A DNA stretch of 64,000 bases from Plotosus lineatus (Eukaryota > Chordata > Actinopteri > Siluriformes > Plotosidae): assembly GCA_024760905.1 (NCBI GenBank), contig CM045733.1, positions 10,895,001 to 10,959,000 of the forward strand, read 5' to 3'. Both the position numbers and the translations under genes were made by a program. How positions within the stretch are numbered: position 1 is the stretch's first letter; each line of letters begins with the position of its first letter. The notes below the pieces were generated by a model. It had not been told where the DNA came from. It saw only the letters and a program-made list of their open reading frames with translations, and made no database searches. Positions 1-10,305 of this stretch are shown in pieces.

Positions 1-117
1 TTGACCAATTTGCTCCCATTGTCTCCCAGTCACGGATGGCTGTGGCATTAACCTGGATTCGAACTAACAATCTCTACGTTGATAGTCGTGCACCTTTTCA
101 ATGCGCTACTTGGGAGC
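1..117 (-). repeat. tRNA-derived SINE head, 'ggctccc' family
   Basis: Read on the minus strand it starts ggctcccaagtagcgca. An A-box-like block follows, then a B box (gttcgaatcc), then a unique-looking tail. The family seems to recur at about 26053, where a related 'ggctcc..agtggcaca' head is present. It is cut by the window edge. Confidence 0.55.
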
Positions 118-490
118 CAGAATGATTGTTTACAACTGCTATAAGTGAGAACATGAACTGACCTCTTACTAACATTTTGTGTACCTAAAAGTCACTTAAA
201 AAATCTTTCTCGGACTGCTGTGTTGTTACAGGGATAAATTTGTATGTGTTGTCGGGTATTCTGTTACATCACACATTGCTGATTTTTTTTTTTTTTTTAC
301 AGAAGACCACAACTCTGTGTTTTATGCCTTATTTACAATAGTTTTGTAGTAGTTACCAAACAGTGAAAACTGTGGGGCTTGAGATGATCTGAGTTTGATA
401 AGGTTGTACATGATTTCTTATGTTAATAATATTATTAATTTTATTAAAGGTCACCTTTCTGTAAACTGATACCAATGAAATTTGAGCCCC

Positions 491-926
491 TAAGAACCAG
501 GGTGGGTCATCGCGTATGTGAGGCGCTCCACCGAAAGTAGGCGCTTGTCACAAGTGACACACGGAGCTTGTTAGAACGAAGCACGGCTTATCCGGACTTC
601 CGATCTTTGAGTACTAAACAAGTATTCAACGCGCACTTGCTCACTTGAAAGATCGGAAGTCCGGATAAGCCGCGCTTCGTCTCACAAGCTCCGTGTGTCA
701 CTTGCGACAACTCCTACTTTCGGTGGAGCGCCTCACATATTTTCTTTATTACTGTATACCATTTTCTATACAAGTTGGTTATGTGTACACATAAATACAT
801 TATAATCTAATGCATGTATATATGTATTTATACAGATAACCAACTCGCATAGAAAATGGTAGCTGTAAATAAGTGAAATTTCCTGAAATCAAAAAAATGT
901 AGAATGACCCACCAACCTGGTCCTTA
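491..926. mobile_element. Composite fold-back (MITE-like) element
   Basis: The outer ends are inverted: TAAGAACCAGG at 491 against CCTGGTCCTTA at 916-926, each followed inward by GTGGGTCAT or its complement. Inside are two further inverted repeats, an arm pair at about 517-622/648-739 and a second at about 758-790/835-863 (ataaccaac, agaaaatggt). No coding capacity is seen. The superfamily is unassigned. Confidence 0.6.
517..739. repeat. Long inverted repeat (arms about 90-100 bp)
   Basis: The left arm begins tgtgaggcgctccaccgaaa and the right arm ends tttcggtggagcgcctcaca. The shared block atccggacttccgatctt pairs with aagatcggaagtccggat across a loop of about 30 nt. A single-arm version of the same sequence recurs inside the Tigger-like elements near 9371-9500 and 38391-38515. 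Confidence 0.8.
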
Positions 927-939
927 TGTGCTCATTCGA

Positions 940-1071
940 GAATTGAATTTTGAGTGAGAGAGTGAGAGAGGAATGGAGAGCAGGGCAGAACACAGCTTAT
1001 GTGCAACAGGTAATTTTTTCTTCCTTTTTGCCACATTTTATTCACTGCGTCTAGAAGAATTATTGATTTGT

Positions 1072-1118
<47 letters not shown>

Positions 1119-2814
1119 GTAATAAATGTATATCCTATGAAGACCCTGCTCCATAGGGGCTCCATTTGTAAAAAAAAAAAAAAAAACGCACGCTAACAGA
1201 GGTTTATTTACCCAGGCACACTAATCTCTCCAGCCATTGGATGGAAGAGAAAACTGGTGTTAGACTGAGTCACCTTTGCCTGTGTAGGATTTTTTTTTTG
1301 TACAGTCGTACAGACGCAGACGGTGGAGACATACACACCCGCCTGTGGCTGTCAGACACATAAATAGGTGATTTCATCATTTTCAGACTCTTCTAATTCA
1401 CAGTCATAACAAAAAAGAGCCATAAAAAGACACTTCTGTCCAAATGAAAGTGTGTGTTTCTGTGAAAAGCTGAAATTGGGATAAAGACGTTACAATGGAA
1501 CAAACATGGCTTTAATGCAGGAAGCAGATTCTCTCTCTCTCTCTCTCTCTCTCTCGTTCTGACTCAGTTTGTCTGAATAAATCGTTCCTATGAGAAAAGC
1601 TCCAAAAGCGGAGACTGCTTTCCTTTGAAGAAGAAAAAACATGATCCACTCAAGACCTAAGCAACATTTCACTGTGTAATACACAGGACAAAAAAAAAAA
1701 AAAACAAACAAAAAAAAAACAAACCCCAAAAAAATCAATACTGTTGTTTATAAATCCATCACTCAGAGCGAAAAATTAAATCATGCTTTCTTTTGTTTGT
1801 TCCTTTTTACAAATAATTTTAAATAAGGTTTTGTTCAGCTGCTCGCAGCTACTTTTCATAAGTCAGTAAAAACAAAGCAAACAAAAAAAAATCCCAAGAA
1901 ATAATCCTGTAAGTATTTTTTATTTGTATTTTTATTTATTTATTTTTTGAAGATAGCTAAAAGTTCTTAAAGTTCTAGAAGTGCCCCTTAAGGAATAATG
2001 ACCTCTTGCCGACCTCTGACTTTTAAATTCAGGGCAATTCCTGACTCCGAAGAGCGGCAGGATGTACCCAGATTACAAAGGCACCTCTCAATGCTGTTTT
2101 CACATCCTCTTGTGTGAATACAAAGGTCCTCTTTTACATATGCATCATATAATTACTGTACACACACTCACACAGTCTGTACACAGACGGCTGTAGTTAG
2201 AAGGGACAACCATAAATAAGAGTAAAATGAGCGTGCTTAAGTACAGCCCACAACTTTAGTTCTCAAATGGGATGTAATAGAAGTCAACTGAATGTTTCAG
2301 TATCATCACAGAAGTCCACAAGAGTCTTTCACTCATCAAGTGTTCAGTACTGAAGGTAGGCGGGTGAGAGCTTTGCTTGTTACGGTAAATGAGCCTGAGG
2401 CCCAGAGTCATATTGCTTAATGATGCCAGGGAATATAAAGAGTAACATGAGCTTTATCTTACAATCTGATGGACGGGCGTATTAACACGGAGATGCCAGG
2501 TTTACCTGAAGACTCACCGAACATGAATCCATGCCCAAATACAGTACAAATCTTCCTCTGTTCAATCATACCGCTTCACAATACAGCAGGGTGACTTCCT
2601 GTGGATCATACAGCTCCAAATGTCTTCGAGGGTTCTCTGCACTGCTTCCACTCAGCGCCAGTTCATCCAGCACTTCCTCAGGTCAATGTTCTGTTTACGT
2701 TAAGCTCGGCTCCGAGTATATGGTGTTGTTCTTTTTTTTGTTTGTTTGTTTTTTTTTTTCTGCGCAGATGTGCATTTGAAACTGTACGTATGTTGTGTGC
2801 CAGTCTTTCCTACT
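940..2814 (-). other. Probable chst11 3' UTR and downstream flank
   Basis: This stretch follows the sulfotransferase stop codon on the minus strand. It contains A/T-rich segments, a (TG)n tract at about 1069-1116, a (TC)n tract at about 1530-1555 and several AATAAA hexamers on the minus strand. I cannot tell which poly(A) signal is used. The only other feature seen is a homopolymer-rich patch near 1690-1730. No second gene is seen. Confidence 0.4.
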
Positions 2815-3669
2815 CTATTGCTCCTTCAGGTAACTTGGAGAGGAGTAGTTAAACATCAGGAAGTCCATCTTATAAAGCTGATAGAGCTGGCTTTGTTGCA
2901 GGGCACTGATGTTGTTGAAAAACATGGCTGCCATCTGGTCGGTGGTGCGAGTAGACTTGGCGTAAGATGGAAAATGCAGTGAGTTGGGAACGCCTGCAAG
3001 CTTGAGCACGTAATCAGCATCCTCTTCCAGTGTCTCATATTTGCCCACTAGGTCATAGTGGATGTGGCAGGGGTGGCACAGCGTGTACACAGTCTGCCAG
3101 TGTTCGTTCAGTGGTGCCTCACGCTGTGTGGCTGGATCAACGAGGTACTCTGCGAACTCTGTGAACTTGACATCGCTGCCATTCTGGAGTGCCTCGGTTG
3201 TAGCATTCTTACGGTATCGTCGGACAATACGCGTGCCATATCGTTTATGGAAGGACGTGTTGTAGCGCAACGTGAACTTGTTCCGGTATGCAGACACTAG
3301 CCTCTCGAAGGGCTCACGCACAAATAAGAACTTGAGGTAGTTCTTCAAGCGGTGGTTGATGTCAGCGATGCTGTACTGGTTGAGCGTCTTCAGGTTGGAA
3401 GGCACATGTGCTTCATTGGGAGGGATCTCCATAGGGTCGCTGTACTTGCCGTGCCCGTTCAGGACCATCATCACCCGCTTCCAGTTGGTGCACGCAACCT
3501 TGGGCACATAGCAGTAAATCAGCTCATATTCTTCATCCACTACTAAGTGTTTTAGGTCACTTGGTGTCAGTACATGTCGTTTGCGGCTCGAGGCACTGTG
3601 GGCACGACATGTCTGGGCCACTTGGTCCCGTCGTGCCTGATGCAGAAGCGCTGCTCTTGAGAACTCCGT
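2815..3669 (-). CDS. chst11: Terminal coding exon of carbohydrate sulfotransferase 11-like (chondroitin 4-O-sulfotransferase)
   Basis: A type II Golgi sulfotransferase of this family transfers sulfate from PAPS to the 4-O position of N-acetylgalactosamine in chondroitin. The open frame gives 284 residues and then TAG. The 5'-phosphosulfate loop is visible as [13 protein letters not shown] and the 3'-phosphate loop as [19 protein letters not shown]. Further family blocks are [28 protein letters not shown] and YAKSTRTTD, and the C-terminus ends [15 protein letters not shown]. Several N-glycosylation sequons are present (NTS, NAT, NIS, NYS). The frame continues upstream of the first Met-like codon (a GTG at 3621) for 16 codons to a splice acceptor, so it is an internal frame and not a start. 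The N-terminal cytoplasmic tail and transmembrane anchor must lie in upstream exons outside this window or unrecognised. Length and sequence fit the last exon of vertebrate CHST11, whose human protein is about 350 residues. CHST12 and CHST13 are less similar from memory. No disruption is seen. Confidence 0.88.
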   Translation of the reverse strand, partial: TEFSRAALLHQARRDQVAQTCRAHSASSRKRHVLTPSDLKHLVVDEEYELIYCYVPKVACTNWKRVMMVLNGHGKYSDPMEIPPNEAHVPSNLKTLNQYSIADINHRLKNYLKFLFVREPFERLVSAYRNKFTLRYNTSFHKRYGTRIVRRYRKNATTEALQNGSDVKFTEFAEYLVDPATQREAPLNEHWQTVYTLCHPCHIHYDLVGKYETLEEDADYVLKLAGVPNSLHFPSYAKSTRTTDQMAAMFFNNISALQQSQLYQLYKMDFLMFNYSSPSYLKEQ

Positions 3670-3690
3670 CTAAGTGAGAGAGAGCAAATC
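3670..3690 (-). other. Splice acceptor of the chst11 terminal exon
   Basis: On the minus strand a pyrimidine-rich run (gctctctctcacttag) ends in AG exactly where the sulfotransferase reading frame enters. Homology to the family continues for 16 codons from this AG into the exon. This fixes the exon start at 3669. Confidence 0.8.
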
Positions 3691-4473
3691 AAACGGCCAT
3701 TAATTACAATAACTCAAGATTAATTAAAGACACCAGACAAAAAAACTGGATGATACAAAAAATTTTCTGCACAAAAACAAGTCTGAAATATAAAAGAAGC
3801 AAACAGAATATTAAGAGCAAATCACTTCCTTCGAGGGAGTAGTGATGTCTGAGGACTGTCCTCTAGACATTTTCAACTGATATGGATGGTCAAACTAGTC
3901 ATCTATCCATCCATTCATCTATCCCTCCCTGTCCTGTTTTCTGTATCTTTTTCCCGTCAGGTTCCACAGGAACCTGGAGCCGAACCGAGCCGATTTTTGG
4001 CGAGAGAGAGGTGCGGTATGGTAAAACTATTACAAAGAACATATTTTGGAGTTTATTCAGACTCTTCAAGTATGTTGACATCATCATGTCTGTGATACTA
4101 AAAGTAACTCAGACTGAATCTTGCTGAAATAGTCTTACTCGTTTTGAGAATACCAGTATGGAATCATTGTGCATCAGAAATTAAGGAAATAAACTTGGAG
4201 CGTCTATAACACCTGCAATGATTTTGTTTAAATCTGTATAATGGTCATTAATAAGATGTTCCGTTTTTGAATTTAATGGCTACTGCCAAGATAACCATCA
4301 CAGTGTCTGGTTAGTGGAATATGGCTCCATTAATTATAATTTACTGACCTCAAAAAAAAAAGAAAGAAAGAAAGAAAGAAAGACCGAATCGTGCATTCAA
4401 GTGTTTGCACACACAAAAAAATTGAAGCCATATCGGCATCATCTTCCTGAGACCACATTACTGTTGAAAGGTA

Positions 4474-4606
4474 CATTCATTCATTCATCCATTTTCTGAA
4501 ATGTTTAATCCTATTTATTGTTGCGGGAAGACTGGCATTCATCTCAGTTGACTCTGGGCGAGCTACATCCTGGACAACTCACTAAGCCATCACAGGGCCA
4601 AGAAAG
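4474..4606 (-). repeat. SINE 3' fragment with L2-like tail
   Basis: On the minus strand it ends in the attaaacatttcagaaaatg and (gaat)n tail shared by the SINE copies at 33088, 35893 and 52905. It is preceded by the 'ggcgagctgtccagg'-type body. It is 5' truncated. Confidence 0.6.
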
Positions 4607-4744
4607 GTACACTAGAATTGTATGTAAAAATGAGAAAAAATTAAATAATGACATGTGGAGCATACATTTTGATTTTAAAAAATTAAGAGGCGGGATTTCA
4701 GTTATGTCACTTATTTATTTATTTATTTTTCATAATTTCAAATA

Positions 4745-5072
4745 TCGGCAGCGTGGTGGCATAGCAGTTAGTTAGCAGTTAGGCTTCCATTCCCGAGGTC
4801 AGGCATTTCTGTGTGGAGTTTGTATGTTCTCCTCATGCTTGCAATGGGTTTCCACTGAGTACTCCTGGGTTTCCCCCAACAGTCAAAATACAGGTACATT
4901 TGGTTAACTGGCTATTTCAAATTGCCTGTAGCTATGGATGTGAGTGTTAATTGTTGTGTGTGATGCTTTGCGATGGTCCGGCAAGCTGTTCAGGGTGGAA
5001 CCCTGCCTTCACTTGAGATAGACGCCAACCTCTCCGCAACCTAAATAGGACTAATTTTGTCAAATGAATAAA
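4745..5072 (+). repeat. tRNA-derived SINE, 'gtggagtttgcatgttctcc' family
   Basis: A diverged tRNA-like head (gtggtggcatagcagtta) is followed by the fish-wide body with gtgtggagtttgtatgttct, a ttggttaactgg block and a 'cagggtggaaccctgccttc' block. It ends near a degraded caaatgaataaa tail. Copies recur at 32461, 41595, 42700, 43084 and 45640. Confidence 0.65.
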
Positions 5073-5280
5073 AGAATTTCATGTCACCAGTGAAATTATT
5101 GGTAGTTATATATATTTCAGACATTCAGCATTCACATTTTCAGATTTTTTTGAGCTGCACTGACTTCCAACTGTGTTATATGAAGGTGGTCTCACCACCA
5201 TGGCCACCGTCAGGCTTGAAAATAAAAATGCGTGTTCGTCTTTTTTTTTTTTTTTTTTTTTGTCATTCATGTCCTGATAC

Positions 5281-5400
5281 GGGTTGCAAGAGGGGCACCC
5301 CCGCCTCACAGAATGAAGGCCTGGGTTTGATTCCCAATCTTGGGTATTGCTATGTGGAGTGTTTGGGAGGTCGTCTCATGCTTTTCGTACTATTCAGGTT
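5281..5400 (+). repeat. SINE fragment, same 'gtggagtt' family
   Basis: It has a cgcctcacagaatgaaggcc head and a B-box-like tgggtttgattcccaatc, followed by tatgtggagtgt. The body is truncated after about 120 bp. Confidence 0.5.
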
Positions 5401-5734
5401 CCTTCTATTCAGTGAGTACACATTGAACATTAGTTAAAATAGAAAATCTCTATAATGTCATTCGTACTCCAAATAATTATTTCCAAAGGTCACCAAGGGT
5501 CAGAGGTCAAGGGACTGTCTAACAGGGCATTGGAGAATTTTACCATTAGGCAATAATGCAAACTGTAGTGCAAGTTCTCTAAAACAAAGATCCACAAAGA
5601 CGGCCTGGAAATCTGTATTCACTTGGACACACTTCATTTAGTGCAGACAATTAACTTTTAAATGGGTTTACAAGTGATCCAATCAAGAATGTGATTATCT
5701 TCCATCCCGAGTTCTTTATATTCGCTATTGCTCT

Positions 5735-5926
5735 CTTTCTTTGTCTCTCTCTGTCTCTCTCACTCTCCTTTTTTGTCTGTCTTTTTTGCTGTAAATCTCT
5801 CTTTTTGTATCTCTCTCTCACTCTCTCTCTCTCTCTCTCAATCCCTCTCATTCTGTATACTGTATATCTCTCTCTGTCTCTCTCTTAATCTCTCTATCTC
5901 TCATTCTCTTTCATCTCTATCTTTTT

Positions 5927-5966
<40 letters not shown>

Positions 5967-6082
5967 GCTCTCAATCCCTATCATTCTGTATAATGTATAT
6001 CGCTCTCTGTCTCTCTCAATCTCTCTATCTCTCATTCTCTTTCATCTCTATCTTTTTTGTCTCTCTCACACTTTGTCTCTCT

Positions 6083-6131
<49 letters not shown>

Positions 6132-6150
6132 GCGCACACACACACACTTT
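5735..6150. repeat. Polypyrimidine tract (TCTC)n with duplicated modules, ending in (CA)n
   Basis: About 400 bp are nearly pure C/T on the plus strand. A module containing atctctcattctctttcatc and the following tctatcttttttgtctc occurs at about 5893-5935 and again at about 6029-6065. A tcattctgtata module also occurs twice. It ends in (CA)n at 6115-6147. Long frames here are low-complexity artefacts. Confidence 0.85.
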
Positions 6151-6465
6151 CTCCATAGTATGAACTCTTTGTTACAGTGGAATTTCCCCAGAGCTCACAG
6201 CCCTTCCTCAGTGTTTCAGTCGTCCTGTTTATCAGATCATGAAATACAGAGTCTGTGTGCAGAAAGCAGAGGATAAAATGACAGGACAACAAAGAGAAAG
6301 ATGTAATCATGTCAGCATAGATGCCACAAACTAAAACATCTATATGGCGTGATGCCCGGAGCCTGGTCATTCTGTCATATTAGTCGAAAAGGTACAAAAC
6401 TTCCAAATATCCTTCACATTATATTTTTATTTATCTCTTTTTAAACATGTGTATTTATGAACCTT

Positions 6466-6805
6466 AAAGTCATATAGGGCGCTGGATCGCTGATCCAAAG
6501 GTTGGGGGTTCGAGTCCCACTCTCCACAAGGTTGTCACTGTCCCCCGCCAGTGCAGGTAACTGGGTTATCAAAGGCGGGCCATGTCTCTCACTATCTCTG
6601 GTGAGAGGCATGTAAAAGAACCATTGCTGACTTTCGTAAAGAGGAGCTGCAAAGTCGTCAGCGTGTTTCTGTCCCTTGATAAAAAGGGTTGCAACAGGAA
6701 GGGCATCCGACGTAAAAACCTCTGCCAAATCAAACGTGCAAATCAGATGATACGCTGTGGCGACTCCCGAGTAAAAGTGTAAAAGCCGAAAGGAAGACAG
6801 ACAGA
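6466..6805 (+). repeat. Composite SINE: tRNA head, core, RTE 5' piece, RTE 3' piece
   Basis: The tRNA-like head has A-box-like tatagggcgctggatcgc and B box gggttcgagtcccac. The shared SINE core follows (gtaactgggttatcaaagg, then aaaagaaccattgctgactt). The 3' portion, from about 6690, reads caggaagggcatccgacgta, which matches the 5' end of the RTE LINEs at 23280-23345 (minus). It then reads gctgtggcgactcccgag..gccgaaagg, which matches the RTE 3' terminus. It probably uses RTE machinery. Confidence 0.75.
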
Positions 6806-7370
6806 CAAAGTCATGTTAAAGAGGAATACTCACTTCCTTTTGGTATGTTAAATAAAGAAGAAATACTGGGTCATTTCTGTGAAATTGAAATCAAACACAG
6901 TTTCTTCTGAAACTATTTGTCTCCTCGGACGAGAGTCTCAGTGACCCGTATCAGGGCATGATGGTGTTACTGAACAATTTTTTAAATTATTTATTTTAAA
7001 ATCATATCGCTTCTTAAGTTTCATAAGGCCTGACTCAGACTTTGCCGCTTTTTACAATGATTGTTACACTGTCACCTGACCACGCGAGATTGTTCCTCTG
7101 CTCTTTCTATTGATTTATTTTTAATCTGGTTTCCAAACGATTTAGTCAAAGAAAATGTCAAGCCACCAAACATAGTGAGATCCTTCCACCTCCCCAATAC
7201 TTTACAAACGTGCACTCTACTTTTTTTTTTTTTTTTTTGCTTTTTTGCTCCCAGTTGTGACTAGCATCCCATTCAGGGTGGATATCTAGATCCACACCAA
7301 TCCCGATGTTAGAGTGTTTACTCAAAGTGAAGGAATGGTGAATTCGAGAAAATTAATCTATTTTCGGACA
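6806..7370. other. No feature recognised
   Basis: A/T-rich sequence with a poly(T) run near 7221-7239. No repeat shared with the rest of the window and no plausible exon were seen. Confidence 0.4.
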
Positions 7371-7602
7371 GTGGTGGCCCAGTGGTAAAGTGGTAGATTA
7401 CCAACCCCAAGGTTGGGGGTTCAAGCCCCACTGTCAACAGTTGTCACTGCCACCCCCTGGTGCAGCTAACTGGGTAATCAATGGCTGGCCATGTCTCTCA
7501 TTGTTTGTGGTGAGAGGCTGTAAAAGAACCATTGCTGACTTTCTTCAAGAGCAGCCGCATAGCCGTCAGCGTGTTTCTGCAGTACAGAAAATGAATGAAT
7601 CT
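7371..7602 (+). repeat. SINE copy of the core family (short)
   Basis: It has the head gtggcccagtggtaaagtgg, B box gggggttcaagcccc, and the core gtgcagctaactgggtaatc through gccgtcagcgtgtttctg. It ends in agaaaatgaatgaat without the long tail. Confidence 0.7.
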
Positions 7603-7782
7603 GTTTCTGTATGCTATGTGATCAGAATTCCAAGACAATAATGTAATAATTAATTCAACAATACTTTTTTTTTTTTTTTATAATCACCATTGCTGTATTT
7701 TTACAGTTGAATATATCTGTGTGCAATGTACATAGGTACAAGGTGCATAGCATTACTAGTGTAGACCAGGCCTGACACACAT

Positions 7783-8655
7783 TCATTCATTTTCTGAACA
7801 GCTTAATTCTAATTAGTCATCGGGAGGCTAGCACCCATCTCAGAAGACTCTGCCTCTACTGTGAGCAGAGTACACCCTGGACAGCTTTCCAGGCCATCGC
7901 AGAGCAGAAACATGCTGACGGCCTACTCTTGATGAAAGTCAGCAATGGTTCTTCTACAACAGTGGTCCCCAACCTTTTTATCACCGCGGACCGCTCGGCG
8001 CTTGACAATTTAACCGCGGCCCGGGATGGGGGGGTGTGTGTGTTGTAGCTTGTTTATAATGTAAATATAATACCCCGCCCTTGCCCAGAGTCGGCTGAGA
8101 TGTGCGCTAGCCTCCCTAATCAGGATCAAGTGTTACATTTTTATTCGAGCTCGAACTCTTCTTAAAAACAAAAAATCCACAGGTGATGGTGCACCAGCTG
8201 GGAGAATGAAGGCTCAGCCTCACTTTCACCCGAAATCCTCGCCAATGTTTGAAACATGTCCATATCGCCTCTTTTCATGTTCCGTCCCCTTGTGGGTTAT
8301 ATTTTAGCGCTCAAATGACCGACATGTAACTGAGAGAATCCGGTCATTTTCAAAATAATAGTTTTTTCAAAAATAAAAGATAGTTCAGACTCAGATAATA
8401 AATAAAACATAAATAAATAATTATTTCTTGCGCGGCCCGGTACCAATTGATCCACGGACCGGTACCGGTCCACGGCCCGGAGGTTGGGGACCACTGTTCT
8501 ACATGACTCTCACCACAGGTATCCCGGCCTTTGATAACCCAGTTAGCTGCACTGCAGGGGACAGCAGTGATAACCTGGTGATAGTGGAGCTTGAAGTCCC
8601 GATCTTTGGGTCAGTAATCCAGCACCCTACCATTGGGCCACCACTACCCACTTGA
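7783..8655 (-). repeat. SINE copy split by a hAT-like insertion
   Basis: The minus-strand SINE is in two pieces: 7783-7951 holds the L2-like tail and body, and 8505-8655 the core and tRNA head. The 537-bp element between them is flanked by a near-perfect 8-bp duplication of SINE sequence. The two halves become contiguous at aaccattgctgac..., as in the uninterrupted copies. Confidence 0.8.
7960..8496. mobile_element. Non-autonomous hAT-like transposon with 8-bp TSD
   Basis: The terminal inverted repeats are CAGTGGTCCCCAACC at 7960 and GGTTGGGGACCACTG ending at 8496. The duplicated target is ttctacaa at 7952-7959 and ttctacat at 8497-8504, an 8-bp TSD with one mismatch, as expected for hAT. 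The subterminal region holds the palindrome ggaccggtaccggtcc. There is no transposase frame. A 5'-truncated relative lies at 54229-54576. Confidence 0.88.
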
Positions 8656-8857
8656 CACATATCCTCAAAAATATTGTGGAGGAAGCCATAATTACTTCTC
8701 ATGCGGGATAGTTAAATGAAACACCCTGGACAAAAAAATAACTCACAAATACCACATCATCATCTTATCGTTAAACATACAATTCGTTCAATTTACAATA
8801 GGTTTTGCTTCTGGACAAACACAATTTATCATGAACTTAGACTGTTGGATTGATGTA

Positions 8858-9958
8858 CAGAAGCTCCCCGACTTAGGTTCATCCATTTTACGTTTTTTTT
8901 TTATTTTACGTTTTTTTTTTTTTTTTTTTTCCAAAAAGAAAAAAAAGTCAAATTTTGAGTATGAGACGTACCTGCATAGTACGCTGACGTAATGACGCAA
9001 TGACATAATGATGCTGTGTCCATTGTTTACAAATGACAGACTGAATGCGCCCTGCTGCTTCCCAGTTCACATGCATGTTACCCTTGTGTTAAGACGTCGT
9101 CTCTGTGATCTTTATGGTTACACTGTTTTGCGGACTTTTGTAACCCTAAGCAAATATGGCTGGTCAGAAGTGTAAGCCTACTAGCATGGGTGCAAGTTTT
9201 CTGGCATATCCCGGAATTTCCGGTTTTCCCAAGACTGAATTAGCTATCTGCTCGGATCGACGGAATATACTATGCATACTCAGTTAAGCAAAGAGAGTTG
9301 AAAAATTAATGAAAACCCGAATCCATAAAAGAAAGCGAACTCTCTGCTCTGCTGGTGATTCACATCAGTGCAGGCTGAGTACTAAACGAGTATTCAACGG
9401 CGCCCTTGCTCACTTGAAAGACCGGAAGTCCGGATAACCCGCGCTTTGTCTCAAGTACAAGGAGGTGAACACTAAGTTAAGAGGTGGCGCGCCTCACATA
9501 TGGTAAGCATTGATTGGCTGTTTTTAGCTTCATGTAAAGTGACTCGGTTCAGCTTCATATAAAAGTGACCATCCGTCGGCCATCAGAACCATTTACAAGC
9601 AGAAAGATCGCATCAAAGAGAATGTTAAAGGTTATATTTGATACAGTATTTGATATTTGATAAGTGATTTTGATTAAAATTTATCAGTTTGAAATTATTC
9701 TGCTTGAATTTAATTTATTTGAAATTAATGTTGAAATTATTTGATATATTTGATACTATTTTACAATGCTATGTTTATAATAATTGATTTCGGGGTGTTT
9801 TATGAGATACGGTAATGGTATTTATGGATGTATAGTCCAGTATGAACGTCATCCGTCACTAAAACATACAGTAACAACTTACGTTTTTTTTTTTTTTTTT
9901 TTTCAACTTACGTTCGGCCGTCCGGAACCAAAGAAAAACGTAAGTTGCGAACCGTCTG
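8858..9958 (+). mobile_element. Tigger-like (pogo) element with TA target duplication
   Basis: It starts TA|CAGAAGCTCCCCGACTTA and ends with the inverse at 9958|TA (aacttacg..accgtctg). Orientation is inferred from a possible transposase start at 9156, where ATG GCT GGT CAG AAG reads MAGQKCKPTS, similar to N-termini of Tigger-type transposases. The frame is lost soon after. Length is 1,101 bp, so it is internally deleted compared with a full-length element of about 2.5 kb. Relatives are at 23828 and 37842. Confidence 0.75.
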
Positions 9959-10035
9959 TATAGATTCTCTAGTTGAGTTTATGTTGAATTAGAGTGCAGT
10001 GCTGCCACTACGGTATTTCAGAATGATGACTGTAG

Positions 10036-10305
10036 GGTCCCCCAGTGCAGCTAACTGGATTATCAAAGGCGGGCCATGTCTGTCACTGTCTATGGTGAGA
10101 GGCATGTAAAAGAACCATTGCTGACTTTCGTAAAGAGTAGCTGCAAAGCCGTCAGCGTGTTTCTGTCCCTTACTAAAGGGTTGTGACAGGAAGGGCATCC
10201 GACGTAAAAACCCATGCCAAATCAAATGTGTGAATCAGATGATTCGCTGAGGCGACTCTCGAGAACGGGAAAAAAAGCCGAAAAGGAAATGAAAGAAAGA
10301 AAGAC
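10036..10305 (+). repeat. Composite SINE with RTE 5'+3' tail (head missing)
   Basis: It starts in the core at cagtgcagctaactgg, then gccgtcagcgtgtttctg, caggaagggcatccgacgta (RTE 5' match), and attcgctgaggcgactctcg..gccgaaaagg (RTE 3' match). It ends in (gaaa)n. Confidence 0.72.

Noticed and set aside
3619..3621. GTG at 3621 as the sulfotransferase start codon
   Set aside because: Family homology continues upstream in frame for 16 codons to a splice acceptor. The 'start' is an alternative-codon artefact within an exon.
5728..6276. Long Ser/Leu-rich and Arg/Glu-rich frames in C/T repeats
   Set aside because: They are translations of (TCTC)n and (CA)n with no stop codons by composition. The same applies to frames in (TG)n, (AT)n and (AG)n tracts at 31 kb, 37.5 kb, 40.6 kb and 45 kb.
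7183..7264. Host pseudogene near the poly(T) runs
   Set aside because: Poly(T) alone with no similarity to a coding sequence; no processed-pseudogene structure could be shown.
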